Assembly (NCBI GenBank): GCA_021820485.1
Contig: JAKADO010000003.1
Span: 1-64,000, forward strand
Source: Bacillota bacterium
GTDB taxonomy: Bacteria > Bacillota > Sulfobacillia > Sulfobacillales > Sulfobacillaceae
Length of the DNA: 64,000 nucleotides
Direction of reading: 5' to 3'
The notes beneath the pieces were generated by a model, which was not told where the DNA came from, made no database searches, and was given only the letters and a program-made list of their open reading frames with translations. The position numbers and the translations under genes are program-made. This document shows positions 14,833 through 23,674 of the stretch, one piece after another. Every line of letters starts with the position of its first letter. Positions within the stretch are counted from its first letter, which is position 1.

Positions 14833-15759
14833 CTAGTATCCCCGACCCCGATCCACCAATCCCAACAGCGCCTCTCCCCGTCGAAAGCGCGCCAGGTTTT
14901 CGGCAAAGATTTCCGCCATGCCGGCCCTCCGGCTTGGCCCAGACACGTGGGGGCTAATCGTGACACCCGGGAGCTCCCACAGCGGGGATTCCGGCGGCAA
15001 GGGCTCATGCTCCAGCACGTCCAAGGCAGCCCCGGACAATTGCCCGCTCTCCACCGCCGCTGAAAGGGCCGCCTCATCCAAGACGGCCCCACGCCCCACG
15101 TTAATGAGGTAGGCCCCCCGCCGCATCAGCGCCAGCTGCTCGGCGCCGACCATGTGTATCGTCTCCGGCGTATGCGGAAGCACCATCACGAGGCAGTCCA
15201 GATTGTCATAAAACTGCGGCCAGGCGTCCGCCGCAAATCCCAGCACACCGGGAATGGTCGGCTCACGGCGGCCTAACGCCCGCACTTCCGCGACCAGCGG
15301 GCGAAACATTTGAGCAATATGGGCGCCAATGGACCCGGCCCCCAGCACCCCAACCCGCAGCACCTTAAGCTGCCCGACCAGGTACGGGGACCACTCATGA
15401 TCCACCTGCTGCCGATATATCCGCGGCCAATCCTTCACCCAGTTGAGGGCCGCCATGAGGGCAAACTCGCCCATGTCAGGCCCGAACTGATCCACAATGC
15501 GGGTGATGGCGACGCCGGGAGGCAATCGAACCGGCATCAGCCAATCCACGCCGGCCCCTGCGCCTTGAATCCATTCCAGACTGGGACAGGCATCAATCAC
15601 GGTTTGGGGGATGCGCCATCCAAAGATAATGCGCACGGCTCGCAACTGGTCCGAATCCATGTCCTCCACCCGGCCGATGGACTCATCGATGCCTTGCTGG
15701 CGCAACTCCTGAAGCAATTCCTGATGTACGCGCGGCTCGCAATATGTCGCTATTTCCAT
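14833..15759 (-). CDS. D-2-hydroxyacid dehydrogenase, NAD-binding
   Basis: VGVLGAGSIGAHIAQMFRPL, LINVGRGAVLDEAAL, GAALDVLEHEPLPPESPLW, ISPHVSGPS. Confidence 0.9.
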   Translation of the reverse strand: MEIATYCEPRVHQELLQELRQQGIDESIGRVEDMDSDQLRAVRIIFGWRIPQTVIDACPSLEWIQGAGAGVDWLMPVRLPPGVAITRIVDQFGPDMGEFALMAALNWVKDWPRIYRQQVDHEWSPYLVGQLKVLRVGVLGAGSIGAHIAQMFRPLVAEVRALGRREPTIPGVLGFAADAWPQFYDNLDCLVMVLPHTPETIHMVGAEQLALMRRGAYLINVGRGAVLDEAALSAAVESGQLSGAALDVLEHEPLPPESPLWELPGVTISPHVSGPSRRAGMAEIFAENLARFRRGEALLGLVDRGRGY

Positions 15760-15760
15760 G

Positions 15761-16852
15761 TCATCGCCCTGCCTGCGCCAGCAGTTCCCGAATCACTTGC
15801 GCCCGCGGAGCCATCCAGCGCCACTCCACACCTTCATTGCGGGCGTGCGCCCCTTGGCCCACCGGACCGAGGCCGTCCAAAGTCGCGGTGATGGGAGCCG
15901 TAAAGTTGCCGTCACTGGCCCCGCCCACACGAACCCCCACCAAGGGGCTCCCCGTCAACTCTTCCCAAACCCGGCTAGCCAACGCAATCCATTCCGCGCT
16001 TTGGGCCGTCGGCTCCATCGGCGGACGGTTGAACCCGCCGTGATAGCTGACGCGGCACCGAGCATCAAATCGAGGCGGCGCGTTCAATGTTGCTTGGATG
16101 CGATCCATCTCGGAGCGGGTCGTCACCCGCACATCGATGTGCGCTTCAGCTCGACCGGCCACCACATTGCTGCGCGTGCCACCCGACACCACGCCCACAT
16201 TCAGTGTGGTGCCCAGCACCTTTTGCTCGAGCCCCTCCAGCCACAACGCATGGTGAGCCAGCTCGCGAATGGCGCTGGCGCCTTTGTCGGGCTCCAACCC
16301 CGCGTGACTCTCAATGCCGCTGATGCTCAGGTGAAAGTCTCCTACCCCCGCACGTCCGATCTTAATGGCACCGCCCGGCATGCCGGATTCCAGCACCAAG
16401 ACCAACGGCGCCTTTCGGGCGCGTGCCTCAATCGTGGCTCGGCTTTGCTCGCTGCCCACCTCTTCATCCGGCGTCACCAAAAAATGAAACGGCACGTCCG
16501 GCTCCAGCGAACGAATGGCGGCCATGGCCAGCACCAAGCCCCCCTTCATATCAAGGCAGCCCGGCCCGTATACCCAATCCCCTTCGTCGCGCCAAGGCAT
16601 CTCCGCCAGGGTCCCCGTGGGCCAAACCGTATCGGCGTGCCCCAAAATGAGCGCACCGCCCTCTCCCCGCGAGACCTCCAGAATGGGCCCCGCTTCGGTC
16701 GGCTGCATCCGCGATACCGCCACGTCAGACAAAGCATCGGCCACGAATTGCATCACGCGGCTGATTCCCTCCGCATCACCAGACGGCGACTCCTGCTTGA
16801 CTAAAGACTCAAGCCATCCACGCATTTCTTCAAAAACTGGTGGGTACCCCAT
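15761..16852 (-). CDS. M20-family metallopeptidase (glutamate carboxypeptidase / N-acyl-amino-acid hydrolase type)
   Basis: ILGHADTVWPTG, GPGCLDMKGGLVLAMAAI, VTPDEEVGS, GGASDGNFTAPITATLDGLGPVGQGAHARNE. Confidence 0.92.
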   Translation of the reverse strand: MGYPPVFEEMRGWLESLVKQESPSGDAEGISRVMQFVADALSDVAVSRMQPTEAGPILEVSRGEGGALILGHADTVWPTGTLAEMPWRDEGDWVYGPGCLDMKGGLVLAMAAIRSLEPDVPFHFLVTPDEEVGSEQSRATIEARARKAPLVLVLESGMPGGAIKIGRAGVGDFHLSISGIESHAGLEPDKGASAIRELAHHALWLEGLEQKVLGTTLNVGVVSGGTRSNVVAGRAEAHIDVRVTTRSEMDRIQATLNAPPRFDARCRVSYHGGFNRPPMEPTAQSAEWIALASRVWEELTGSPLVGVRVGGASDGNFTAPITATLDGLGPVGQGAHARNEGVEWRWMAPRAQVIRELLAQAGR

Positions 16853-17999
16853 AGGGCAGTCCGCCTCCTTTCCGTTGTCCCTGAATGGTCCACTCCTCGT
16901 GATGGGTGCGAAAACGGCTCAGACGCTCGGAGTTCGGCTCCACGCCGATGCCGGGCCCGTCCGGCACCGAGAGTGTCCCATCCGGGTTTAAGACAAATGG
17001 CGGATCAATCAAATCCTCCGCAAAATATCGCTGGCTGGCCGAGGTATCCCCCGGAAGCCGGAAATTGGGGAGCGTACTCAGATGGAGGTTGTGCGCGCGC
17101 CCGATCCCGGTCTCCAGCATCCCGCCGCACCATACCGGGACACCGTGAGCCTGTGCGATGTCGTGAACCCGCCGGGCCACGGCGTGCCCACCCACGCGCC
17201 CGACTTTAATGTTGATGATGGAACAGGAACCCAGTTCTATGGCCTTTCGGGCGTCCTCTTCGGACCGTATCGCCTCATCGAGGCAGATGGGGGTCGTGAG
17301 TGCCGCGGCCAATACGCGATGGTCGATGATGTCGTCTTCCTGCAGAGGCTGCTCCAACATCATCAGGTTGAGCGGGTCAAGCGCCTTCAGCGTCTCCACG
17401 TCGGAGAGCCGGTAGGCCGAGTTGGCGTCGGCCATAATCAGCACATCGGGCCCCACCGCTGCTCTGAGCCTCTCCAAGGGAACGCGATCGGTTCCCGGCT
17501 TGATCTTGACCTTGAGTCGCCGGTAGCCCTCGGCCAGGTATCCCTGCGCCACGTCAATCAAAGCCTCTGGCGATGGCTGGATGCCAATGGAGACGCCGAC
17601 AGGAATGCGCATCCGACTCGGATCGCCCCCCAAGAGCTTCCACAAGGGCTGCCCTTGGCTTCGCGCAAACCAGTCCCATACCGCCATTTCCAGTACCGCT
17701 TTGGCCATGCGGTTCCCGCGGACGGGCGCCAGACGGGCATGCACCTCGTCTGGTCGCTGAATGTCCACCCCCGCCAACCGGGGCACCAGGTCGTTTTTGA
17801 GGGCGAAATAGACCGAGGCATGGGTCTCCTCATTGTAGAGCGGCTCGACGTCCGCCACGGATTCCGCATAGCCGCGGAGGCCCTCGGCGTGCAGCGTGAG
17901 AATCCACGCTGTTTTGAGGCTGTCAATCCCAAACGATGTTTGAAACGGAGACTTCAATGGGATCTGGACGAAATCCAACTCAAGAAATTCTATCTTCAC
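16830..17999 (-). CDS. MenC / N-succinylamino acid racemase (NSAR) type enolase-superfamily enzyme
   Basis: RLKVKIKPG (KxK), IMADANSAY, MLEQPLQEDD, ICLDEAIRS, IINIKVGRVGG. Confidence 0.88.
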   Translation of the reverse strand: MKIEFLELDFVQIPLKSPFQTSFGIDSLKTAWILTLHAEGLRGYAESVADVEPLYNEETHASVYFALKNDLVPRLAGVDIQRPDEVHARLAPVRGNRMAKAVLEMAVWDWFARSQGQPLWKLLGGDPSRMRIPVGVSIGIQPSPEALIDVAQGYLAEGYRRLKVKIKPGTDRVPLERLRAAVGPDVLIMADANSAYRLSDVETLKALDPLNLMMLEQPLQEDDIIDHRVLAAALTTPICLDEAIRSEEDARKAIELGSCSIINIKVGRVGGHAVARRVHDIAQAHGVPVWCGGMLETGIGRAHNLHLSTLPNFRLPGDTSASQRYFAEDLIDPPFVLNPDGTLSVPDGPGIGVEPNSERLSRFRTHHEEWTIQGQRKGGGLPYGVPTSF

Positions 18000-18703
18000 C
18001 TATTCACCTTCTCGCTAGTCTCAGACCATTCGTACCAAACCCCGGACTCATCGCGCCCGGCGCCCATGACCCGAAACCCTTGATTCCACCACGCGGTCAT
18101 TTGGCCGAAGAAACGGTCAGCCTGTTCGCGCGCGCGTGCCGGATCGGAACGACGGAGTTCGGCTACGCCTGGAGGAATACGCATGATGCGCCGCTCTCCC
18201 CACGCCTGAAGGGGAGGGCGCGTGGGATTCCAAGCCACCCAAATCCGGTGGGTGGGCAAATCCCCGTTGATAGCGTCTCCCAACGAACCGTAGACATTTT
18301 CCCAGAGGCCCTGCACCTGCGCTCCCAATACGGAGAGATTGAACCATGCGTTCGGAGCCATCAGCGGATCATAGGTCCAGCCGATGTACGGAAGGCCCAT
18401 TTCTTCGGCATATCGCCATTGGGCGCGTTTGAGCGCCTCTCCGAGGCGGCTGCGGCGATAGGCTGGCAATACCCCGAGGAGATGGGAATGAAGGTAGACC
18501 GTGCCGATCTCGTCTATTCCCGGAAACCCCACCGTGACACCGACGATGTCGTCTCCATCGTATGCTCCCAGCACCACCCCGCCATGATGGGCGAACACCA
18601 CCAACAGGGAACGCGGCGTGGGATCGGAGGCGCCCCATATGGTGGCCTCAAGCCTGGTGGCCGCGTCCAATTCCGGCATGTGACTGAGACGGCGAATTTC
18701 CAC
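17996..18703 (-). CDS. GNAT-fold acetyl/succinyltransferase (COG3375-like)
   Basis: GGVVLGAYDGDDIVGVTVGFPG...TVYLHSHLLGVLPAYRRSRLGEALKRAQW...IGWTYDPLMAPNAWFNLSVLGA; ATGA overlap with the NSAR-like gene. Confidence 0.8.
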   Translation of the reverse strand: MEIRRLSHMPELDAATRLEATIWGASDPTPRSLLVVFAHHGGVVLGAYDGDDIVGVTVGFPGIDEIGTVYLHSHLLGVLPAYRRSRLGEALKRAQWRYAEEMGLPYIGWTYDPLMAPNAWFNLSVLGAQVQGLWENVYGSLGDAINGDLPTHRIWVAWNPTRPPLQAWGERRIMRIPPGVAELRRSDPARAREQADRFFGQMTAWWNQGFRVMGAGRDESGVWYEWSETSEKVNR

Positions 18704-18705
18704 GC

Positions 18706-19272
18706 TTACCCTTCCTCTCTATGATGAAGACATTGCAGCAACTGATCGATGAATCGCGCCGTGGCTCCCCAAAGCCGCCCCCACGACAGAGGAAATTCCG
18801 GCATGGCATAGGTTGCATCTCCAATAACCACTCGGCTCATGGTGCGACAGGCCGCTAATTCGGCAAGCGAGACCCAGTGGTACGAGGCGACCTCCATCGG
18901 GGCCGGCACGACCCGAGGGCGGCCGGCCAATATCGCGACGGCCGGCAGAAGGGTGTAGCCGGTGACCGGGATGTGGACCGGGTCGAGAAATCCCTGAAAG
19001 GCGACCTCGGGAATGGATATGCCTACCTCCTCCCGTGATTCACGGACTGCCGCATCCCATAGGGTTCGGTCGTACAACGAATCGTACGAACCACCGGGAC
19101 AGGCAATCTGTCCGGGGTGACGAGACAGAGTATCGGGTCGTTGAATCAACAGAACGGATGGCTCCGGATCGAGCGCAATCATCACCATGACGGCAGCAGG
19201 ATTGGCCCAATCGGAAAAAGATGGCTCGGTTTGTGCAAGAGAGCGGCTGAGGTCGGAAAAAATTGCGCCCAT
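18706..19272 (-). CDS. Nudix hydrolase (CoA pyrophosphatase-like)
   Basis: Nudix box WDAAVRESREEVGI; LLIQRPDTLSRHPGQIACPGG. Confidence 0.88.
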   Translation of the reverse strand: MGAIFSDLSRSLAQTEPSFSDWANPAAVMVMIALDPEPSVLLIQRPDTLSRHPGQIACPGGSYDSLYDRTLWDAAVRESREEVGISIPEVAFQGFLDPVHIPVTGYTLLPAVAILAGRPRVVPAPMEVASYHWVSLAELAACRTMSRVVIGDATYAMPEFPLSWGRLWGATARFIDQLLQCLHHREEG

Positions 19273-19347
19273 CGCCCCTTTCCGAGAGGATTCATGATTC
19301 CATCAGCGAACCTATTACAAAGAATCGTATCACAACGGAGGTGCAGC

Positions 19348-21348
19348 ATGCGCAAAATCAAGCCCGAAGACCTGTTTCGCTTTCAACTGGTGGGACAAGC
19401 CACAGTCCATCCCACACGCCATCAAGTGGCATACCAGCAGCAAACCGCCAACCGCGAGGAAAACCGTACCGACCGCTGGCTCATGATGGTGGAACCCGGC
19501 AAGGAACCGCGCCGCTTTTCGGCAGGACCGAGCGATGAAGCGCCTCAGTTCTCTCCCGATGGCCAAACGCTGGCCTTTATATCTCGGCGCAGCGGCACAC
19601 GGCAAATCTGGGTGATGCCGACAAACGGCGGAGAAGCGCGGCAAGTCACGTTCGTCAAAGGCGGGGTGGAAGAGTTTGAATGGCACCCCAATTCCCAACG
19701 TCTCGTGTACATAGCCTTGATTGGTCCCAATGGCATTGAGCCGGAGGACGTGAAAGAGAGTGAGGATCCCGCCGTTAAATTCAACCGCGACATCAAGGTC
19801 ATCACCGAGCAGTACCACAAGCTGGATGGCACCGGATACTACGATGAAAACCGTCCCCATCTAGTGGTTCAAGACTTGGTGGAGGACAGCGAACCCCGTC
19901 AAGTCACCCGGGGTCCAATGCGCCATTCGGGTTTGACGTTAAGCCCTGACGGGCATTGGGCCCTGACAGCCAGCCGCTATGGCGAAGACTACGATCGCAA
20001 CGGGTCTCGCCACCTCTTGTATCTCGTGGACTTGGAGGGCGGCCAGGCTCCGCGCGCTCTGAGCCGCGATCCGCTCTCGGCCGGCAGCGGCGCGTTTGCG
20101 CCCGACGGGCAGACGGTGTACTTCCTCGCCTCCAACCACGATGACATGGGTTATGACAACACCGGCCTCTACCGGACAACCGTCCAAGGCGGAGATGTGG
20201 TGCGCATAGCGCCGGAGTGGGATCGGCCGTTTTCTGACCTATCGATTTCCGACATGCCGGCTCCCGGCTCGAACCCGTTGCGCTTCGATGCCGACGGCAG
20301 CCATCTCTATGTGCTGACAACCCGCAACGGCACCACCGAGCTGGCCCGGGTCGGGCTGAAGGACAATCACGTGGAACTGATGACGGAACAGGATCAGGTC
20401 TTTTATAGCTACGACCTGAGCCACGACCACCGTTACGCGGTACTTTGCACTTCCACCCCGATGAACCCAGGCCAGGTCCTGTGGCTGGATTTGGAATCCC
20501 GGGAGATTCAGCTCTTGGCCAACCCCAACCAGGACATTTTGGCGGAGTTGACCCTATCCGAGCCCAAGCGCTTTCAGGCCCGGTCCAATGACGGCACCTT
20601 GGTGGATGGCTGGGTCATGAAGCCGGTCGGTCTCAAAGACGGCGAAAAGGCCCCTACCGCCCTCGAGATTCATGGCGGCCCGATGATGATGTACGCGCAG
20701 AGCTTCTTCTTTGAATTCCAATGGCTGGCCGCCAATGGATATGGGGTGATCTACTCCAATCCCCGGGGCTCGCAGGGTTATGGAAAGGACTTTTGCATCG
20801 CCATCCAGGCGGAATGGGGCAACTTGGACTACCAGGACATCATGGCGGCCTTGGACACCGCGATTCAAGAGGAGCCATGGATCGACACCAACCGTCTCGG
20901 TGTGTTGGGCGGCTCCTATGGCGGGTACATGACCAACTGGATTGTTGGCCACACCGATCGGTTCAAAGCAGCCATCACCATGCGGTCGGTAGTGGACTGG
21001 CGCTCCATGATTGGAACCGGGGATCTCGGCTGGCACTGGATTCGACGCGCCGACAACGTCTGGCCTTGGGGTGCCGGCAACGATGAATGGTACCGACAGC
21101 AGAGTCCCATCACCTACGTCGAGAACATTACCACCCCGCTCTTGATTGAGCACCAGGAAGGCGACCTGCGTTGCCCCATTGAGCAAGGCGAGATTCTCTT
21201 CACGGCGATGAAATACTTCGACAAGGCCCCTTCGAAGTTCATCCGCTATCCGAACGAATTCCATGGCATGAGCCGAAACGGGAAGCCATGGCACCGCATC
21301 TACCGTTTGAACACCTTCACCGAATGGTTCGACCAGTACTTGAAGTAG
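19348..21348 (+). CDS. S9-family prolyl oligopeptidase / acylaminoacyl-peptidase
   Basis: Beta-propeller N-terminus, GGSYGGYMTNW nucleophile motif, HGGP, EFHGM His; RBS GGAGGTGCAGC before ATG 19348. Confidence 0.93.
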   Translation: MRKIKPEDLFRFQLVGQATVHPTRHQVAYQQQTANREENRTDRWLMMVEPGKEPRRFSAGPSDEAPQFSPDGQTLAFISRRSGTRQIWVMPTNGGEARQVTFVKGGVEEFEWHPNSQRLVYIALIGPNGIEPEDVKESEDPAVKFNRDIKVITEQYHKLDGTGYYDENRPHLVVQDLVEDSEPRQVTRGPMRHSGLTLSPDGHWALTASRYGEDYDRNGSRHLLYLVDLEGGQAPRALSRDPLSAGSGAFAPDGQTVYFLASNHDDMGYDNTGLYRTTVQGGDVVRIAPEWDRPFSDLSISDMPAPGSNPLRFDADGSHLYVLTTRNGTTELARVGLKDNHVELMTEQDQVFYSYDLSHDHRYAVLCTSTPMNPGQVLWLDLESREIQLLANPNQDILAELTLSEPKRFQARSNDGTLVDGWVMKPVGLKDGEKAPTALEIHGGPMMMYAQSFFFEFQWLAANGYGVIYSNPRGSQGYGKDFCIAIQAEWGNLDYQDIMAALDTAIQEEPWIDTNRLGVLGGSYGGYMTNWIVGHTDRFKAAITMRSVVDWRSMIGTGDLGWHWIRRADNVWPWGAGNDEWYRQQSPITYVENITTPLLIEHQEGDLRCPIEQGEILFTAMKYFDKAPSKFIRYPNEFHGMSRNGKPWHRIYRLNTFTEWFDQYLK

Positions 21349-21369
21349 GGCGAATCACGGCAACCGACG

Positions 21370-21402
21370 GCGGCCCCCTTATCCGGGAGGGCCGCTTCTT
21401 TT
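21370..21402 (+). terminator. Intrinsic terminator after the S9 peptidase
   Basis: GCGGCCC-N12-GGGCCGC then TTCTTTT. Confidence 0.8.
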
Positions 21403-21498
21403 GTCCCATCCGCCTCTTCGCTGCCCGGCTTGCATACCTTTCACCAATCGGGAAAGTCTACCCGCAAGCAGGGAACTTCTCGAAGGTAGGCGATAAGC

Positions 21499-22905
21499 TT
21501 GTTTTGGACCGTGTTAATTGCTGCCTTGATAGTCGCCTTGGCGGCTGGCTTGGCTCTTGTATTGGCACTCCCCACCATCTCGCGACGCATGATTCAATCC
21601 ATCCTCACGCGGCCGATGAGCGACACGCTAGCGGAACTCTATGTCTCCATGCGCTCAACACCCCCCATCGATTTCCTGTACTCGTCGCTCCGCGCTCAAA
21701 CAGGAGATGTGGTCATACGCCCCATGGGATCCGCCCGCCCAGTCCACGGTTTTGACGACCTAGCCTTGGAGCCGGCCCAATTATACCGACACCCCACCTT
21801 GGAATCCGTGCCAGTCGACCTCTCCGTCACGTTGGGCAAACACAGCGGCAAGCCGATCCGCTGCTCGATGCCTCTTTACATTTCCGGCATGGCATACGGG
21901 CTGGCGTTGACGCGTGAGGCGCGCTTGGCTCTAGCCAAGGCCTCCGGGCAGAGCGAGATTCCCCTGAATTCGGGCCAAGGCCCCTATTTGGAGGAGGAGC
22001 GTCGCCTGGCCTCCCATTATGTCTTGCAATTCGGTCGCTGGGGATGGAATCGCGATGTCGAGGTTCTGCGCCAAGCCGACATGATCGAAGTGCAAGTTGG
22101 CCAAGGCGCCCAGCCTGGGAGTGCCGTCATCGCCACCCCCGATGCCGTGGGACCCGAGATCAAGCGCCTTATGCATCTCCCAGCGGACCAGGCGCCCATC
22201 ATCCATGCTGACTTATACCTGAAGAACCCCAAGGAACCTAGTTCCCTCAAGGACGTGGTGGAATACCTGCGTTCCGTCACGGACGGCGTGCCCATTGCCA
22301 TCAAAATGGGGGCTGGCGATGACGTGGAGTTTGACATTGATGTTGCCCTGGATGCCAAGGTGGACGTCATTGTCATCGACGGAACGGAAGGCGCCACGGG
22401 CAATGCCCCCATCACCTTGTCGGACCACTTCGGCATCACCAGCTTGATGGCGCTTTCGCGAGCCGTCAAACACCTCAATAGCACCCACACCCGCCCAGAT
22501 GTCGACCTTTTGATTTCGGGGGGGTTCCGGGAACCCGGCGATTTTCTGAAAGCCTATGCTCTGGGAGCAGATGCCGTGGGATTGGGAACCATCGCCATGT
22601 TTGCCCTGGCGCACTATCAAATTACCACCGCGGTCCCGCTGTATCCGCCCACCGATTTGGTGTTTTACCGCGCTCAGCCCAAACTACCTCTCAAGGTCGA
22701 TGAGGCGGCCCAAGGTCTGCACCACTTTTTGGAAAGCTGCCGCAAGGAAATGGAAATGGCTATCCGCGCCATGGGTCATACCCGCGTCAGCGACCTCACG
22801 CGCGACAACTTGTCGTCACTGGATCCAGTGGTTGCAGAGATTACTGGGTGCCACTATGCTGGGGCGCCGCGAGATGTGCGTAAGCCTCTTGAAACGCTTG
22901 TCTGA
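21499..22905 (+). CDS. FMN-binding glutamate-synthase-family protein (stand-alone GltB-like domain)
   Basis: N-terminal TM; LNSGQGPYLEEE, IEVQVGQGAQPG, VIVIDGTEGATGNAP, LLISGGFREPGDFLKAYALGADAVGLGT. Confidence 0.85.
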   Translation: MFWTVLIAALIVALAAGLALVLALPTISRRMIQSILTRPMSDTLAELYVSMRSTPPIDFLYSSLRAQTGDVVIRPMGSARPVHGFDDLALEPAQLYRHPTLESVPVDLSVTLGKHSGKPIRCSMPLYISGMAYGLALTREARLALAKASGQSEIPLNSGQGPYLEEERRLASHYVLQFGRWGWNRDVEVLRQADMIEVQVGQGAQPGSAVIATPDAVGPEIKRLMHLPADQAPIIHADLYLKNPKEPSSLKDVVEYLRSVTDGVPIAIKMGAGDDVEFDIDVALDAKVDVIVIDGTEGATGNAPITLSDHFGITSLMALSRAVKHLNSTHTRPDVDLLISGGFREPGDFLKAYALGADAVGLGTIAMFALAHYQITTAVPLYPPTDLVFYRAQPKLPLKVDEAAQGLHHFLESCRKEMEMAIRAMGHTRVSDLTRDNLSSLDPVVAEITGCHYAGAPRDVRKPLETLV

Positions 22906-23674
22906 ACTCAGTGGGATGGGAGTAAAACGGCACGTGGCCGGCCCCTTCAATCGTCCATAGCGGGAGTCGTCCGGCTAGGACCTCCTGAAGACGGCCAATG
23001 GGAAACAGCATATCCCGGGTGCCATGGATAGCCGCCAGCGGGCGTCCGGCGGCCATGACCTGCTCGGTGAATCGCGGCACCTCATAAAAGGCTCCCATAC
23101 GCGCCATTTCGTAGGCTCGCCGCCATCCCTTTTGGAGGCGCCGGCGATCAGCCTTCCCCAGTTGATCGGGGTTAACGCCCAAGGCTGTCATCATGCGCCG
23201 ACCAAACCACTCCATGCCGGTGATCCAAATGCCCATGCGATTGACCAAAAAGTACGGCGTTGGCGCCATCGCATGTTCCGGGTTGAACCAACCCGCAGAC
23301 GACACGAAAATGACACCGCGAATCCGGTCAGGCCGGGACATCAGCGTCTGCCCAGCCACCATACCACCAAAGGAATGGCCCACCAAGATCGGTTGCGCCA
23401 GGTTGAGAGAATCCAGCACTTGCAGGAGAGACGCCGCGTAATTCTCCATCGTGTGTCGATTGGGGTAATGACCAGAGTCGCCAAATCCAGGCAGGTCCAA
23501 CGCGATATGGCGGCCCGGAACCGGAGGATTCTTAAACACAGGGTGAAAGACTTCGCGGTAGGATCCCATGCCGTGAATCCACACAATGGGAACTGTGCCG
23601 TTGGCAACTTCCATATACTGAATGACCATGCCGTCGGAAAACGCCAGCGACCGCCTGGGAAAGTCTCTATCCAT
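22841..23674 (-). CDS. Alpha/beta hydrolase
   Basis: VWIHGMGSYREVF, ALDLPGFGDS, VGHSFGGMVAGQTL nucleophile elbow, GTRDMLFP, GAGHVPFYSHP. Confidence 0.9.
   Translation of the reverse strand: MDRDFPRRSLAFSDGMVIQYMEVANGTVPIVWIHGMGSYREVFHPVFKNPPVPGRHIALDLPGFGDSGHYPNRHTMENYAASLLQVLDSLNLAQPILVGHSFGGMVAGQTLMSRPDRIRGVIFVSSAGWFNPEHAMAPTPYFLVNRMGIWITGMEWFGRRMMTALGVNPDQLGKADRRRLQKGWRRAYEMARMGAFYEVPRFTEQVMAAGRPLAAIHGTRDMLFPIGRLQEVLAGRLPLWTIEGAGHVPFYSHPTEFRQAFQEAYAHLAAPQHSGTQ

Noticed and set aside
15758-16804. 348-aa plus-strand ORF antisense to the M20 peptidase
   Set aside because: Low-complexity Arg/His-rich translation; M20 motifs are intact on the minus strand
17082-18083. 333-aa plus-strand ORF antisense to the NSAR-like gene
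   Set aside because: No domain; enolase-superfamily catalytic motifs are on the minus strand
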